Shown: one piece after another, positions 44,436 to 55,700 of the stretch
Position numbering within the stretch: position 1 is the first letter of the stretch
Layout: each line of letters opens with the position of its first letter
Source of the DNA: Lentilactobacillus parabuchneri DSM 5707 = NBRC 107865
GTDB lineage: Bacteria > Bacillota > Bacilli > Lactobacillales > Lactobacillaceae
Length of the DNA stretch: 64,000 nucleotides
Assembly (NCBI RefSeq): GCF_001435315.1
Contig: NZ_AZGK01000003.1
Coordinates: forward strand, 124,001 to 188,000
Direction of reading: 5' to 3'
Notes under the pieces: generated by a model
What the model was told of the DNA's origin: nothing
What the model saw: the letters and a program-made list of their open reading frames with translations, nothing else
Databases searched by the model: none
Program-made: the position numbers and the translations under genes

Positions 44436-44475
44436 AAAGAGCGAAAGGCGATTTTGGCCTTTCGCTCTTTTTTTA
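44436..44475 (+). terminator. Intrinsic terminator of serS
   Basis: AAAGAGCGAAAGGC pairs with GCCTTTCGCTCTTT, followed by TTTT. Confidence 0.9.
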
Positions 44476-44700
44476 CATTGAAATGTGGACAAAATCGAAA
44501 AATTAACAAGAAATTGAAAATTGGACTAGCATTGTTTTGCTGGATAGGATATAATATTTTTTGTCGGAAAAAGACGTTGTTAATCAACTGTTACTGATTT
44601 ACAATTTTTAAAAATTCAGCTTGACTTGAATTCATTGGTATTGTAAAATTTAATAGTTGTGTTGATGATGTTGCTACCAATTAATACCATCAAGATACAT

Positions 44701-44773
44701 GGAGGATTAGCTCAGCTGGGAGAGCATCTGCCTTACAAGCAGGAGGTCACAGGTTCGATCCCTGTATCCTCCA
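44701..44773 (+). tRNA. tRNA-Val (TAC)
   Basis: Cloverleaf of 73 bases; acceptor GGAGGAT/ATCCTCC, anticodon TAC in the loop CTTACAA, T-loop TTCGATC. First of eight closely spaced tRNA genes. Confidence 0.97.
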
Positions 44774-44776
44774 TAT

Positions 44777-44849
44777 GAGCCGTTAGCTCAGTTGGTAGAG
44801 CATCTGACTTTTAATCAGAGGGTCGGCAGTTCGAGACTGCCACGGCTCA
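44777..44849 (+). tRNA. tRNA-Lys (TTT)
   Basis: Acceptor GAGCCGT/ACGGCTC, anticodon TTT in CTTTTAA, T-loop TTCGAGA. Only three bases from tRNA-Val. Confidence 0.97.
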
Positions 44850-44870
44850 TTGCCAGTTTTTTCAAACAAT

Positions 44871-44952
44871 GCGGGCGTGGCGGAACTGGCAGACGCGCTA
44901 GATTTAGGTTCTAGTGTCTTATGACGTGGGGGTTCGAATCCCTTCGCCCGCA
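44871..44952 (+). tRNA. tRNA-Leu (TAG)
   Basis: Class II tRNA of 82 bases with a long variable arm; acceptor GCGGGCG/CGCCCGC, anticodon TAG in TTTAGGT. Confidence 0.96.
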
Positions 44953-44985
44953 TAGGTACTAGATGCCTATCAACTATATTGTTTT

Positions 44986-45059
44986 GCCGACTTAGCTCAG
45001 TTGGTTAGAGCGCTTCACTAGTAATGAAGAGGTCGGGCGTTCGAATCGTCTAGTCGGCA
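44986..45059 (+). tRNA. tRNA-Thr (AGT)
   Basis: Acceptor GCCGACT/AGTCGGC, anticodon AGT in CTAGTAA; A34 would be read as such or modified. Confidence 0.95.
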
Positions 45060-45063
45060 TTTT

Positions 45064-45135
45064 GCGGAAGTAGTTCAGTGGTAGAACATCACCTTGCCAT
45101 GGTGGGGGTCGCGGGTTCGAATCCCGTCTTCCGCT
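45064..45135 (+). tRNA. tRNA-Gly (GCC)
   Basis: Acceptor GCGGAAG/CTTCCGC, anticodon GCC in TTGCCAT, discriminator T. Confidence 0.96.
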
Positions 45136-45180
45136 TCAATCAGGATTTTGATTGAGGCTCACTAATTAAATACTTATTAT

Positions 45181-45254
45181 GCACCCATAGCGCAATTGGA
45201 TAGAGTGTCTGACTACGAATCAGAAGGTTGTAGGTTCGACTCCTACTGGGTGCA
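45181..45254 (+). tRNA. tRNA-Arg (ACG)
   Basis: Acceptor GCACCCA/TGGGTGC, anticodon ACG in CTACGAA (A34 is normally inosine). Confidence 0.96.
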
Positions 45255-45280
45255 TTTTTTATTGCCATCAACTATTTTTT

Positions 45281-45354
45281 CGGGAAGTAGCTCAGCTTGG
45301 TAGAGCACCTGGTTTGGGACCAGGGGGTCGCAGGTTCGAATCCTGTCTTCCCGA
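45281..45354 (+). tRNA. tRNA-Pro (TGG)
   Basis: Acceptor CGGGAAG/CTTCCCG, anticodon TGG in TTTGGGA, T-loop TTCGAAT. Confidence 0.96.
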
Positions 45355-45414
45355 CTTTTTTCAACATAGATTTTGTGATATATTGATATTGTTAATTCAA
45401 TAGTACTTAATCAT

Positions 45415-45488
45415 CGGGAAGTAGCTCAGCTTGGTAGAGCACTACGTTCGGGACGTAGGGGTCGCAAGTTCAAATCTTGTTTTCCCGA
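45415..45488 (+). tRNA. tRNA-Pro (CGG)
   Basis: Acceptor CGGGAAG/TTTCCCG with a terminal G-U, anticodon CGG in TTCGGGA, T-loop TTCAAAT. Close relative of the tRNA-Pro just upstream, with 60 bases between; likely a duplication followed by anticodon change. Confidence 0.93.
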
Positions 45489-45532
45489 TTTTTTTGTGGC
45501 TTGATACATATAAGAATGAATAGCTAGCATTG

Positions 45533-45569
45533 CAAAGGGCGGGACCTGTCATGGGTCTTGGCCTTTTTG
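45533..45569 (+). terminator. Terminator of the tRNA operon
   Basis: AAGGGCGGGACC pairs with GGGTCTTGGCCTTT (G-U pairs), followed by TTTTG. Confidence 0.65.
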
Positions 45570-45687
45570 TTTTGTCTCGTGATCGGCGACCGCAAATGGG
45601 GTGTAGCGTCCAGTCATTATGCGGTTTGCTGCGCACTATTGGTTGATGTAAATGTCATTTTAGGTTCTTTTATCACCTAGTGGAAAC

Positions 45688-45818
45688 GTGCGAAGCAAAC
45701 CAGCTTTCTCCGCTTAGTCCAATAACAGCCGTTAACGCAAAATCGCGTTAACGGCTGTTATGACACTAATGCTCCGACGGCCATGAAATGCCTAGTAGCT
45801 AACCAGTTTGCTTCGCAC
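45688..45818. mobile_element. Candidate MITE-like palindromic element before ctsR
   Basis: Perfect 13-bp terminal inverted repeats GTGCGAAGCAAAC (45688-45700) and GTTTGCTTCGCAC (45806-45818). Inside is a 15-bp-stem hairpin AACAGCCGTTAACGC/GCGTTAACGGCTGTT (45724-45759). No open frame. A degenerate end copy GTTTGCTGCGCAC lies at 45624-45636. Confidence 0.55.
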
Positions 45819-45833
45819 TCTGAAACACTTTCC

Positions 45834-45881
45834 TTGCACTTTATTCCCACATTCGTATAATAATAGTCAATATTAGTCAAA
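45834..45881 (+). promoter_or_regulatory. ctsR-clpC promoter and CtsR operator
   Basis: TTGCAC (45834-45839), 16-bp spacer, TATAAT (45856-45861). The direct heptad repeat AGTCAAT-ATT-AGTCAAA (45865-45881) overlaps the start point and fits the CtsR consensus with one mismatch. Confidence 0.9.
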
Positions 45882-45896
45882 GAATTGGGTGATTAA

Positions 45897-46364
45897 ATGG
45901 CGGACGAAAATATTTCTGATTTAATTGAACACTATCTTAAAGAAATACTTGCTGACAACGAACAAGTTAAAATTCGTCGTTCCGAAATCGCTGGCTTATT
46001 TGACGTTGTACCGTCCCAAATTAACTATGTTATCAATACTCGTTTTACGATCCAAAATGGTTATATCGTGGAAAGTAAACGTGGCGGTGGCGGCTACATT
46101 AGAATAGAGAAAGTTCATTTATTAGATGACATCGATGTGTTGAATTCTCTGATTGCCGCAATTGGTAATAAATTATCGAAGCGGGATAGTGAAACCATCG
46201 TCCAAACGTTATATAATAATGAATTAATTAATCGTCGCGAGGTGAGTATCATATTAGCAGCGATTGACAAGGATGCAATTGATTTAAACAACAGCGATCT
46301 AACGGATATTTTACGCGCCAACATTATGGTATCCATTTTGAATCGACTGCGATATGAACGATAG
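45897..46364 (+). CDS. ctsR: Transcriptional repressor CtsR
   Basis: Heat-shock repressor of 155 residues that binds tandem heptads and is released when the protein unfolds by heat or is degraded. MADENISDLIEHYLKEIL starts the protein and the helix-turn-helix DVVPSQINYVINTRF and the Gly-rich wing SKRGGGGYIRI follow at about residues 35-80. The operator lies directly upstream, showing autorepression. clpC follows 15 bases later; mcsA and mcsB are absent, as in other lactobacilli. Confidence 0.95.
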   Translation: MADENISDLIEHYLKEILADNEQVKIRRSEIAGLFDVVPSQINYVINTRFTIQNGYIVESKRGGGGYIRIEKVHLLDDIDVLNSLIAAIGNKLSKRDSETIVQTLYNNELINRREVSIILAAIDKDAIDLNNSDLTDILRANIMVSILNRLRYER

Positions 46365-46379
46365 AAAGCGAGGGTATCT

Positions 46380-48875
46380 ATGAATAATTTATTTACGCCA
46401 AGTGCTAAGAACGTTTTGACCATTGCTCAGGAACAAGCCAAGAAATTTAAACATCAGGCAATTGGAACTGAACACCTGTTGTTAGGATTGTTGATCGAAA
46501 CAAATGGAATTGCTTATAAAGCCCTTCAACAGTTCTCAGTGACTGCAGAAGATGTAACTGAAGAAGTAGAGCGCTTTGCCGGCTACGGTAACCTCAAGGA
46601 TCTTAGTAGCAACGATTATCTGCCATACTCTCCTAAAGCCAAAGAAGTTTTAGCTCAAGCTGGCGAATTTGCCAAGAAAAATGGTGTCCCAAAAGTTGGT
46701 ACAGAGCATATTTTGCTTTCATTACTGACTGACGAGACGATTTTGTCATCCCGAATTTTAATTAATTTGGGACTGGACCTTTCACAAATTAGAAAAGTAA
46801 CTTTACGAAAAATGGGTATTAGCGGCGGCTCCATGGCCTCAAACATGGCTTCCAAACAGCGTGGCCGTCAACAAAAGCCTGCCGACTCAAAGACACCAAC
46901 CATCGATTCACTGGCCCGTGACCTCACGGAAATGGCCCGACAAGATCGGCTCGACCCAACAGTTGGCCGAGACCTTGAAGTAAAGCGGGTTGTCCAAATT
47001 TTGGCCCGCCGGACTAAGAATAATCCGGTCTTAATCGGTGAACCCGGGGTTGGTAAAACGGCGATCGCTGAAGGATTGGCAGAACGAATTGTCAACGGCG
47101 ACGTTCCTGGTGATATGGCCAAAAAGCGTTTAATGATGCTTGATATGGGCTCATTGGTTGCCGGAACCAAATACCGTGGTGAATTTGAAGACCGCTTAAA
47201 AAAAGTGATTGATGAAATTTATCAAGATGGCAATATCATTCTCTTCATTGATGAACTGCATACTTTGATTGGCGCCGGTGGTGCTGAAGGCGCGATTGAT
47301 GCTTCCAACATTTTGAAGCCTGCCTTGGCCCGTGGCGAACTGCAATTAATCGGGGCAACCACACTCGACGAATACCAAAAGTACATTGAATCTGATGCCG
47401 CCTTGGAACGTCGATTTGCCAAGGTTATGGTTGATGAACCAACGACTGATGAAACCGTTGAGATTCTTAAGGGACTGCGTCCAAAGTACGAGCAACACCA
47501 TCACGTTGAAATTACTGATGAAGCAATTGACGCGGCTGTGAACCTGTCCAACCGATACATTAGTGACAGATTTTTACCCGACAAAGCCATTGATTTAATG
47601 GATGAAGCAGCGGCCAAAGTCCGAATTGATCACTTACAAAATTCCGATGTCGCTGATGACCATAAAAAGTTGTCTGATTTATTGTCACAGTTAAATGAAG
47701 CACTGGTTGCCCAAGATTACGAAAAAGCAGCCACACTTCGAAAACAAACCAATAAACTTCAAGATGAATTAGCCAGTGACGACGATGCTGACGATGATAC
47801 CAATGAAGAAGCTCATTATCCAGTCAAGGAAACAGCTCAAGACATTGCCGAAATTGTCGGCGAGTGGACGGGAATTCCGGTGACGCGTTTAAGCAGTACC
47901 GAAGCTGATCGTTTGGTCAACTTGGAAGAAGTTCTTCACAAACGAGTCGTTGGCCAAGAAGAGGCAATTTCTGCCGTATCGCGTTCAATTCGACGAGCTC
48001 GAAGCGGCTTGAAAGATCCGAACCGACCAATTGGTTCGTTTATGTTCCTCGGCCCAACTGGTGTTGGTAAGACTGAACTTGCCAAGGCCGTTGCCGAAGC
48101 AGTCTTTGGCTCAGAAGAAGACATCATTCGAGTGGACATGAGTGAATTTATGGAGAAGTACTCGACTAGTCGATTGATTGGTTCAGCACCTGGATACGTC
48201 GGTTACGATGAAGGTGGCCAGTTAACTGAAAAGGTTCGTCAAAAGCCATACTCGGTTGTCTTATTTGATGAGGTTGAAAAGGCCCATCCAGACGTCTTTA
48301 ACCTGTTGCTTCAAGTTCTTGATGATGGTTACTTAACGGATGCCAAGGGTCGAAAGATTGACTTCCGAAACACCGTTATTATCATGACTTCCAACTTGGG
48401 GGCAACGACGCTTCGAGACAAGAAGACAGTCGGCTTTGGTCAAGAAGATGCCAAGGAAGGCTACGCTGCCATGAAGGACACGATCCAAGCTGCCCTTAAA
48501 CAACGATTCCGTCCTGAATTCTTGAACCGAATTGATGAAGTGGTTGTCTTCCACTCATTGACGAAGGCAGAACTTGATCAAATTGTTTACCTGATGGCTA
48601 AGCCGGTTATCAAGCGAATTCATGACCAAGGAATCGACATTAAGATTACCAAGACTGCCATTGGAATTATTTCCAAACGCGGATTTGATCCCGAATACGG
48701 TGCTCGTCCAATTCGTCGGGCAATTCAAACTGAATTGGAAGATAATTTAAGCGCCAAGTTATTATCCAAAGAAATTGTGCCTGGTGATTCAGTCACAGTT
48801 GGTGGACGAAACAATCAAATTACGATTTCAGTTAAAAAACCTGAAACCAAAACACTGGTTAAAGATAAAAAATAA
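46380..48875 (+). CDS. clpC: ATP-dependent Clp protease ATP-binding subunit ClpC
   Basis: Hsp100 unfoldase of 831 residues working with ClpP. The N-terminal double repeat domain (about 1-150) is followed by the first AAA+ module with Walker A at 220-228 (GEPGVGKTA), a middle domain containing a coiled segment, and the second AAA+ module with GPTGVGKTE near residue 560 and the sensor-region blocks. The C-terminal D2 end has [11 protein letters not shown]. It lies in one unit with ctsR under the CtsR box. Confidence 0.95.
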   Translation: MNNLFTPSAKNVLTIAQEQAKKFKHQAIGTEHLLLGLLIETNGIAYKALQQFSVTAEDVTEEVERFAGYGNLKDLSSNDYLPYSPKAKEVLAQAGEFAKKNGVPKVGTEHILLSLLTDETILSSRILINLGLDLSQIRKVTLRKMGISGGSMASNMASKQRGRQQKPADSKTPTIDSLARDLTEMARQDRLDPTVGRDLEVKRVVQILARRTKNNPVLIGEPGVGKTAIAEGLAERIVNGDVPGDMAKKRLMMLDMGSLVAGTKYRGEFEDRLKKVIDEIYQDGNIILFIDELHTLIGAGGAEGAIDASNILKPALARGELQLIGATTLDEYQKYIESDAALERRFAKVMVDEPTTDETVEILKGLRPKYEQHHHVEITDEAIDAAVNLSNRYISDRFLPDKAIDLMDEAAAKVRIDHLQNSDVADDHKKLSDLLSQLNEALVAQDYEKAATLRKQTNKLQDELASDDDADDDTNEEAHYPVKETAQDIAEIVGEWTGIPVTRLSSTEADRLVNLEEVLHKRVVGQEEAISAVSRSIRRARSGLKDPNRPIGSFMFLGPTGVGKTELAKAVAEAVFGSEEDIIRVDMSEFMEKYSTSRLIGSAPGYVGYDEGGQLTEKVRQKPYSVVLFDEVEKAHPDVFNLLLQVLDDGYLTDAKGRKIDFRNTVIIMTSNLGATTLRDKKTVGFGQEDAKEGYAAMKDTIQAALKQRFRPEFLNRIDEVVVFHSLTKAELDQIVYLMAKPVIKRIHDQGIDIKITKTAIGIISKRGFDPEYGARPIRRAIQTELEDNLSAKLLSKEIVPGDSVTVGGRNNQITISVKKPETKTLVKDKK

Positions 48876-48905
48876 TTGCGATTCGGCACGCACTAGTCAA
48901 AAGGG

Positions 48906-48934
48906 TTGACTTTAAGTTAATAAATTGTTATTCT
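48906..48934 (+). promoter_or_regulatory. Candidate rpoB promoter
   Basis: TTGACT (48906-48911), 17-bp spacer, TATTCT (48929-48934). It would give a leader of about 185 bases that contains a terminator. Confidence 0.6.
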
Positions 48935-48978
48935 TTTAACTGTATTTGTTGTGAATCGAAATGGTCAACGCGATCTAT

Positions 48979-49060
48979 TGTCCGGGTTGGCCTGCATAAA
49001 AAACCAAAAGCAAGATGATCTTGTTTTTGGATTTTTTTTGCCCTGAACCCGGATAAATGT
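48979..49060 (+). promoter_or_regulatory. Structured rpoB leader with internal terminator
   Basis: TCCGGGTT (48981-48988) pairs with AACCCGGA (49046-49053) and encloses a terminator-type hairpin CCAAAAGCAAGAT/ATCTTGTTTTTGG (49004-49030) with a T run to 49039. The position matches the Lacto-rpoB RNA motif of Lactobacillales; I cannot verify the consensus here. Confidence 0.55.
49004..49039 (+). terminator. Terminator in the clpC-rpoB gap
   Basis: Strong 13-bp stem with a T run. It may end clpC transcripts, attenuate rpoB transcripts, or both. Confidence 0.8.
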
Positions 49061-49126
49061 GCTAAAAAGTGCATTTGTAATCAAACTGTAACATTTCGAT
49101 TCCGGAATTTTGGAGAGGTGAAAAAC

Positions 49127-52100
49127 TTGGCAGGACATTTAGTTAAATATGGAAAACACCGTACCCGACGAAGTTATGCACGAATTAAAGAAGTGCTTGA
49201 TTTACCGAACCTGATTGAAATCCAGACTAATTCTTACAACTGGTTTTTACATGAGGGACTTAAAGAAACCTTCGACGGCATTATGCCAATCGACGATTTC
49301 CAGGGCAAGCTTTCTTTAGAGTTTGTTGATTATCAATTGTTAACACCAAAGTACACTGTCGACGAGGCACGTGAACACGAGGCGAATTATTCGGCGCCAC
49401 TTCACATTAAGCTGAAATTAACCAATCACGAGACTGGCGAAATCAAGACTCAAGATGTATTCTTTGGCGATTTTCCATTAATGACTGATCAAGGGACATT
49501 CATTATTAATGGTGCTGAACGGGTTATTGTTTCACAATTGGTTCGTTCACCCGGCGTTTATTACCACGCAGACAAAGATAAGAATGGCCGTGATTCATTC
49601 GGTACAACTGTGATTCCTAACAGAGGTGCCTGGCTTGAATTTGAAACCGACGCAAAAAATATTGCGTATGTTCGAATTGATCGAACTAGAAAAATTCCTT
49701 TAACCGAATTGATTCGTGCCCTCGGATTTGGCAGTGATTCTGAAATCATTGACATCTTGGGCGACAACGACAGTTTGGGTCTGACCTTGGAAAAGGATGT
49801 TCATAAGGATACCGATGATTCTCGTGTTGAAGAGTCATTAAAAGATATTTATGAGCGACTACGTCCAGGTGAGCCTAAGACTGCTGATTCATCAAGAAGC
49901 TTGTTAACTGCACGCTTCTTTGATCCAAAGCGTTATGACATGGCACCAGTTGGCCGTTATAAGACCAATAAAAAGCTAAGTTTGAAGAACCGTTTATTAG
50001 GGTTGACGTTAGCTGAGACTTTAGCTGACCCTGATACGGGTGAAGTCATTGCACAAAAGGGCACGGTTGTGTCTAAAGATGTGATGAAAGATCTCGCACC
50101 TTACCTTGATAACGATGATTTTAAAGCTTATACCTTTAACCCATCAGATGAAGCTGTTGTGACGAAGCCAATGACCGTTCAAATCGTGAAGGTTCAATCC
50201 GTTAACGATCCTGATCGGGTTGTTCCTATTATCGGAAACGACAATATTCCATTGAGCTTCAAACACATTACACCTGCTGACGTGATTGCTTCGATGAACT
50301 ACTTCTTTAACCTTCAAGAAGGCATTGGTTCAATCGACGATATCGATCACTTGGGTAACCGTCGAATTCGTTCAGTTGGTGAATTGCTGCAGAACCAATT
50401 CCGAATTGGTTTATCACGGATGGAACGAGTTGTTCGTGAAAGAATGTCAATTCAGGATACTTCTACAGTGACACCTCAACAATTGATTAACATTCGACCA
50501 GTTGTTGCATCAATCAAAGAGTTCTTTGGTTCATCACAGCTGTCACAGTTCATGGATCAGACCAACCCGCTTGGTGAATTAACGCATAAGCGTCGTTTGT
50601 CTGCCCTTGGACCTGGTGGTTTAACCCGTGACCGTGCCGGATATGAAGTCCGAGATGTTCACTACACCCACTATGGCCGGATGTGTCCAATTGAAACACC
50701 TGAAGGTCCTAACATTGGATTGATTAACAGTTTGTCCAGTTATGCGCGGGTTAACAAGTATGGTTTCATCGAAACACCATACCGTCGTGTTGATTGGACA
50801 ACCCACAAGGTTACCGATCGGATCGACTATTTGACTGCTGACGAAGAAGATAACTTTGTTATTGCGCAGGCTAACTCACCATTGAACGATGATGGTTCGT
50901 TTGTTAATAAGATCGTTATGGCGCGTCATCAATCAAACAACATCGAAATTAGTATCGACAAAGTTGACTACATGGACGTTTCTCCTAAGCAAGTAGTTGC
51001 TGTTGCCACTGCATGTATTCCTTTCTTGGAAAACGATGACTCCAACCGTGCCCTGATGGGTGCCAACATGCAGCGTCAGGCGGTTCCTTTGATTGATCCT
51101 CATGCACCACTTGTTGGTACTGGTATCGAATACAAGGCTGCCCATGATTCCGGTGTTGCACTCATTTGTAAGAACCCGGGAACTGTTGAATACGTCGATG
51201 CACGTGAAATCCGCATTCGTCGTGAAGACAAGACCCTTGATAAATATAAATTAATGAAGTTCCGTCGTTCAAATGGCGGTAAAAACTACAACCAACGCCC
51301 TATCGTTAAGGTTGGCGATCACGTTGATGCCGACGAAATCTTAGCTGATGGTCCATCAATGGAAGGCGGAGAATTGGCACTTGGTCAAAACCCCGTTGTT
51401 GCATTTATGACTTGGCAAGGTTACAACTTCGAAGATGCCATCGCAATTAGCGAACGGTTGGTTAAAGACGACGTCTACACTTCAATTCATATTGAAGAGT
51501 ACGAATCAGAAACCCGTGATACCAAATTAGGACCTGAGGAAATGACTCGGGAAATTCCTAATGTTGGTGAAGATGCTTTGAAGAACCTTGATGAAGACGG
51601 GACCGTACGGATTGGTGCCGAAGTTCATGATGGCGACATTTTAGTTGGTAAAGTAACGCCTAAGGGTGTCACTGAATTATCAGCTGAGGAACGTTTGCTG
51701 CATGCTATCTTTGGTGAAAAATCACGTGAAGTCCGTGATACATCATTGAGAGTTCCTCATGGTGGTGGCGGTATTGTCCAAGATGTTAAGGTCTTCACTC
51801 GTGAAAACGGTGATGAACTTTCACCTGGTGTTAACAAGATGGTTCGTGTTTACATCGCCCAGAAGCGTAAGATTCAAGTTGGTGATAAGATGTCAGGCCG
51901 TCATGGTAACAAGGGTACCGTTTCCGTTGTGATTCCAGAAGAAGACATGCCATTCTTACCTGATGGCACACCAGTGGACATTATGTTGAGTCCCATGGGT
52001 GTTCCATCTCGTATGAACATCGGACAAGTTCTGGAACTTCATTTGGGAATGGCTGCTCGTAAGCTGGGAATCCACGTTGCAACTCCTGTTTTCGATGGTG

Positions 52101-52735
52101 CCCGAGATTCAGATATTTGGGATGCTGTTAAAGAAGCCGGAATGCCTTCAGATGGTAAATACATCCTGTATGATGGCCGTACCGGTGAACCATTTGACAA
52201 GAAGATTGCCGTTGGTGTCATGCATTACCTCAAGCTTGCCCACATGGTTGATGATAAAATTCATGCACGTTCAATTGGACCTTACTCATTGGTTACACAA
52301 CAACCACTTGGTGGTAAAGCACAGTTTGGTGGCCAGCGTTTTGGTGAAATGGAAGTTTGGGCACTTGAAGCATATGGTGCTGCTTACACACTTCAAGAAA
52401 TTTTGACTTACAAATCCGATGACGTTGTTGGTCGTGTCAAGACTTACGAAGCCATTGTGAAGGGTGAGCCAATTCCAAAGCCGGGTGTTCCTGAATCATT
52501 CCGTGTGCTTGTTAAAGAATTGCAATCATTAGGCCTTGATATGAAAGTTCTTGACTCCAGTCATAAAGAAATCGAATTGCGAGATCTTGATGATGACGAT
52601 GACGTGGTTAACGTTGATGCATTAAGCAAGTTAGCCGACAAGAAGAAGGAACAAGAAGACCAAGCCAACAAACAGGCAGACGAGAAGGTTGAAGCACCAT
52701 CCAAATCAACCAACGCTAACAATAGTAATGACTAG
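49127..52735 (+). CDS. rpoB: DNA-directed RNA polymerase subunit beta
   Basis: Beta subunit of 1202 residues. [20 protein letters not shown] is the usual Lactobacillaceae N-terminus. The rifampicin region [20 protein letters not shown] and [11 protein letters not shown] looks wild type, and the active-site loops [14 protein letters not shown] and [10 protein letters not shown] are present. The start is TTG 49127, eight bases after GGAGAGG; the GTG inside that site is not used. The C-terminal tail is acidic and Lys/Asn-rich. rpoC follows 17 bases later. Confidence 0.96.
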   Translation: MAGHLVKYGKHRTRRSYARIKEVLDLPNLIEIQTNSYNWFLHEGLKETFDGIMPIDDFQGKLSLEFVDYQLLTPKYTVDEAREHEANYSAPLHIKLKLTNHETGEIKTQDVFFGDFPLMTDQGTFIINGAERVIVSQLVRSPGVYYHADKDKNGRDSFGTTVIPNRGAWLEFETDAKNIAYVRIDRTRKIPLTELIRALGFGSDSEIIDILGDNDSLGLTLEKDVHKDTDDSRVEESLKDIYERLRPGEPKTADSSRSLLTARFFDPKRYDMAPVGRYKTNKKLSLKNRLLGLTLAETLADPDTGEVIAQKGTVVSKDVMKDLAPYLDNDDFKAYTFNPSDEAVVTKPMTVQIVKVQSVNDPDRVVPIIGNDNIPLSFKHITPADVIASMNYFFNLQEGIGSIDDIDHLGNRRIRSVGELLQNQFRIGLSRMERVVRERMSIQDTSTVTPQQLINIRPVVASIKEFFGSSQLSQFMDQTNPLGELTHKRRLSALGPGGLTRDRAGYEVRDVHYTHYGRMCPIETPEGPNIGLINSLSSYARVNKYGFIETPYRRVDWTTHKVTDRIDYLTADEEDNFVIAQANSPLNDDGSFVNKIVMARHQSNNIEISIDKVDYMDVSPKQVVAVATACIPFLENDDSNRALMGANMQRQAVPLIDPHAPLVGTGIEYKAAHDSGVALICKNPGTVEYVDAREIRIRREDKTLDKYKLMKFRRSNGGKNYNQRPIVKVGDHVDADEILADGPSMEGGELALGQNPVVAFMTWQGYNFEDAIAISERLVKDDVYTSIHIEEYESETRDTKLGPEEMTREIPNVGEDALKNLDEDGTVRIGAEVHDGDILVGKVTPKGVTELSAEERLLHAIFGEKSREVRDTSLRVPHGGGGIVQDVKVFTRENGDELSPGVNKMVRVYIAQKRKIQVGDKMSGRHGNKGTVSVVIPEEDMPFLPDGTPVDIMLSPMGVPSRMNIGQVLELHLGMAARKLGIHVATPVFDGARDSDIWDAVKEAGMPSDGKYILYDGRTGEPFDKKIAVGVMHYLKLAHMVDDKIHARSIGPYSLVTQQPLGGKAQFGGQRFGEMEVWALEAYGAAYTLQEILTYKSDDVVGRVKTYEAIVKGEPIPKPGVPESFRVLVKELQSLGLDMKVLDSSHKEIELRDLDDDDDVVNVDALSKLADKKKEQEDQANKQADEKVEAPSKSTNANNSND

Positions 52736-52752
52736 AATGGGAGGTCAAACTA

Positions 52753-55700
52753 GTGGTCGATGTTAATAAATTCGAAAGTATGCAGATTGGACTAGCCTCT
52801 CCTGATAAGATTCGTAGCTGGTCATATGGTGAAGTTAAAAAGCCTGAAACCATTAACTACCGAACTTTAAAACCAGAAAAAGATGGTTTGTTTGATGAGC
52901 GAATTTTTGGTCCTACCAAGGACTGGGAATGTGCCTGTGGAAAATACAAGCGGATCCGTTACAAGGGAATCGTTTGTGACCGCTGCGGTGTTGAAGTGAC
53001 GCGTTCAAAGGTTCGTCGTGAACGAATGGGCCATATTGAATTAGCAGCGCCAGTTACCCACATCTGGTATTTCAAGGGAATCCCAAGCCGAATGGGTCTT
53101 GTATTGGATATGAGCCCCCGTGCGCTTGAAGAAATCATTTACTTCGCTTCATACGTTGTCACCGAACCAGGTAATACACCTATGGAAAAGAAGCAGTTGC
53201 TTTCAGAACGTGAATACCGTGAAAAGAAGCAGGAATATGGTCCTCGTTTCTCCGCACAAATTGGTGCTGAAGCAATTAAGACCTTGTTGGATGATGTTGA
53301 TGTCAACAAGGAAGTCATTGAATTAAAGGACGAATTAAAGAACGCAACGGGTCAAAAACGGACCCGTGCCGTTCGTCGTTTGGATATCTTGGAAGCATTT
53401 GTTCAGTCCGGAAATGAACTTTCATGGATGGTAATGGATGCAATTCCAGTTATTCCACCTGACTTACGTCCAATGGTTCAACTTGAAGGTGGCCGTTTTG
53501 CCACTTCCGATTTGAACGATTTGTACCGTCGAGTAATCAACCGTAACAATCGTTTGAAGCGGTTACTCGATTTGAACGCGCCTGGCATTATTGTTCAAAA
53601 CGAAAAGCGGATGCTTCAAGAAGCCGTTGATGCCTTGATCGATAATGGCCGTCGTGGCCGTCCGGTTGCAGGTCCTGGTAACCGTCCACTGAAATCACTT
53701 TCTCACATGCTTAAAGGTAAGCAGGGACGATTCCGTCAGAACTTGCTTGGTAAGCGTGTCGATTATTCAGGTCGTTCAGTTATTGATGTTGGGCCTCATC
53801 TTCGGATGAACCAAATGGGATTGCCAGTTCCAATGGCCATGGAATTATTCAAGCCATTTATCATGAAAGAATTGGTTGGTCGCAATTTGGCTTCCAACAT
53901 TAAGAACGCCAAGCGTAAAATTGAACGTCAAGACGACGATGTCTTCAGCGTTTTGGAAGATGTTATTAAGGAACACCCAGTTCTGTTGAACCGGGCTCCT
54001 ACACTTCACCGTTTGGGAATCCAGGCCTTCGAACCTGTTTTGGTTAGTGGTAAGTCCATGCGTCTTCATCCGTTGGTTTGTGAAGCTTACAACGCCGATT
54101 TTGATGGGGACCAAATGGCCATTCACGTTCCTTTATCTGACGAAGCACAAGCTGAGTCACGTTTGCTGATGTTGGCTGCTGGCCATATCCTTGCACCTAA
54201 GGATGGAAAACCAGTTGTAACACCATCTCAGGATATGGTTATTGGTAACTATTACCTGACCATGGAAGAAGCAGGCCGTGAAGGTGAAGGCATGATCTTT
54301 AATTCACCTGAAGAAGCCCAATTAGCTTATAAGAATGGAATCGTTCATTGGCATACGCGAGTTGGAATTAAGGCATCTGCTTATCCTAAGAAGACGTTTA
54401 CTAAGGAACAGTTGGATAAAATTTTGGTAACTTCTGTTGGTAAGATTATCTTCAACACGATTTTGCCAGAGGACTTCCCATATATTAACGAACCAACTGA
54501 AACTAATTTGAACAATTTTGTTGACGACAAGTACTTCCTTGAAGCTGGTGAAGATATCCATGAGCATCTTAAAAATGCTGCGTTGGTTCCACCATTCAAG
54601 AAGGGGTATTTAAGTGACATCATTGCCGAAGTTTACAAGCGCTATAAGGTAACTGAAACCTCATTCTTCCTTGACCGGATGAAAGATCTTGGATACAACG
54701 AATCAACTAAGTCCGGCTTAACTGTTGGGATTACTGATATCACCCAATTGCCTGAAAAGCAGGAACTTATTGACGATGCCCATAAGAAAGTGGACATGGT
54801 GACAAAACAGTTCCGTCGTGGTTTGATTACCGATCATGAACGTTATGAACGTGTTATTGGTATCTGGAATGACGCCAAGGATGAAATTCAGAAGCGTTTG
54901 ATGGCTGAACAAGATCCACAAAACCCTATCTACATGATGAGTGACTCCGGTGCCCGTGGTAACATTTCAAACTTTACTCAGCTTGCCGGTATGCGTGGAT
55001 TGATGGCGGCTCCTAACGGTGAAATCATGGAATTGCCAATCACTTCAAACTTCCGTGAAGGTTTGACTGTGTTGGAAATGTTTATTTCAACCCATGGCGC
55101 CCGTAAAGGTATGACTGATACTGCCCTTAAGACTGCCAACTCAGGATACTTGACTCGTCGTTTGGTTGATGTTGCTCAAGACGTCATTGTCCGTGAAAAA
55201 GACTGTGGAACCGATCGTGGCCTTACAATCAGTGCAATCACTGAAGGTAATGAAATGATTGAACCACTCTACGACCGAATCGTTGGTCGTTATGCGCATA
55301 AGACGGTTAAGAATCCGAAGACTGGTGACGTCATTGTCGCTGCCAATACAATGATTACTGAAGGCCAAGCTCAACAAATCGATGATCTTGGAATTAAGGA
55401 AGTAACCATTCGTTCAGCATTTACTTGCAACACGATTCATGGTGTCTGCGAAAAATGTTATGGTCGTAACTTAGCTACCGGAGACGAAGTTGAAGTTGGA
55501 GAAGCTGTTGGTACTGTTGCCGCTCAATCAATCGGTGAACCCGGTACCCAGTTGACCATGCGTAACTTCCATACTGGTGGTGTTGCTGGTAACGCCGATA
55601 TTACCCAAGGACTTCCTCGTGTTCAAGAAATTTTTGAAGCACGTAATCCAAAAGGTAAAGCTGAGATCAGTGAAGTTACTGGGACAATTGAATCAATCGA

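Larger units (their letters stand above)
44285..44700. other. 416-bp intergenic region between serS and the tRNA cluster
   Basis: It holds the hairpins and terminator of serS, then AT-rich sequence that should contain the tRNA promoter. TTGACT near 44621 with TATTGT/TAAAAT downstream is a candidate. No coding signal. Confidence 0.5.
45489..45896. other. 408-bp intergenic region between the tRNA cluster and ctsR
   Basis: It contains the tRNA terminator, the palindromic element 45688-45818, and the ctsR promoter with its CtsR box. A minus-strand open frame near its left end is made of tRNA complement and is not a gene. Confidence 0.7.

Noticed and set aside
45442-45636. Minus-strand open frame ending in KTRFELATPTSRT
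   Set aside because: The C-terminal part is the complement of tRNA-Pro and the rest overlaps the tRNA operon terminator; this is a well-known false gene next to tRNAs.
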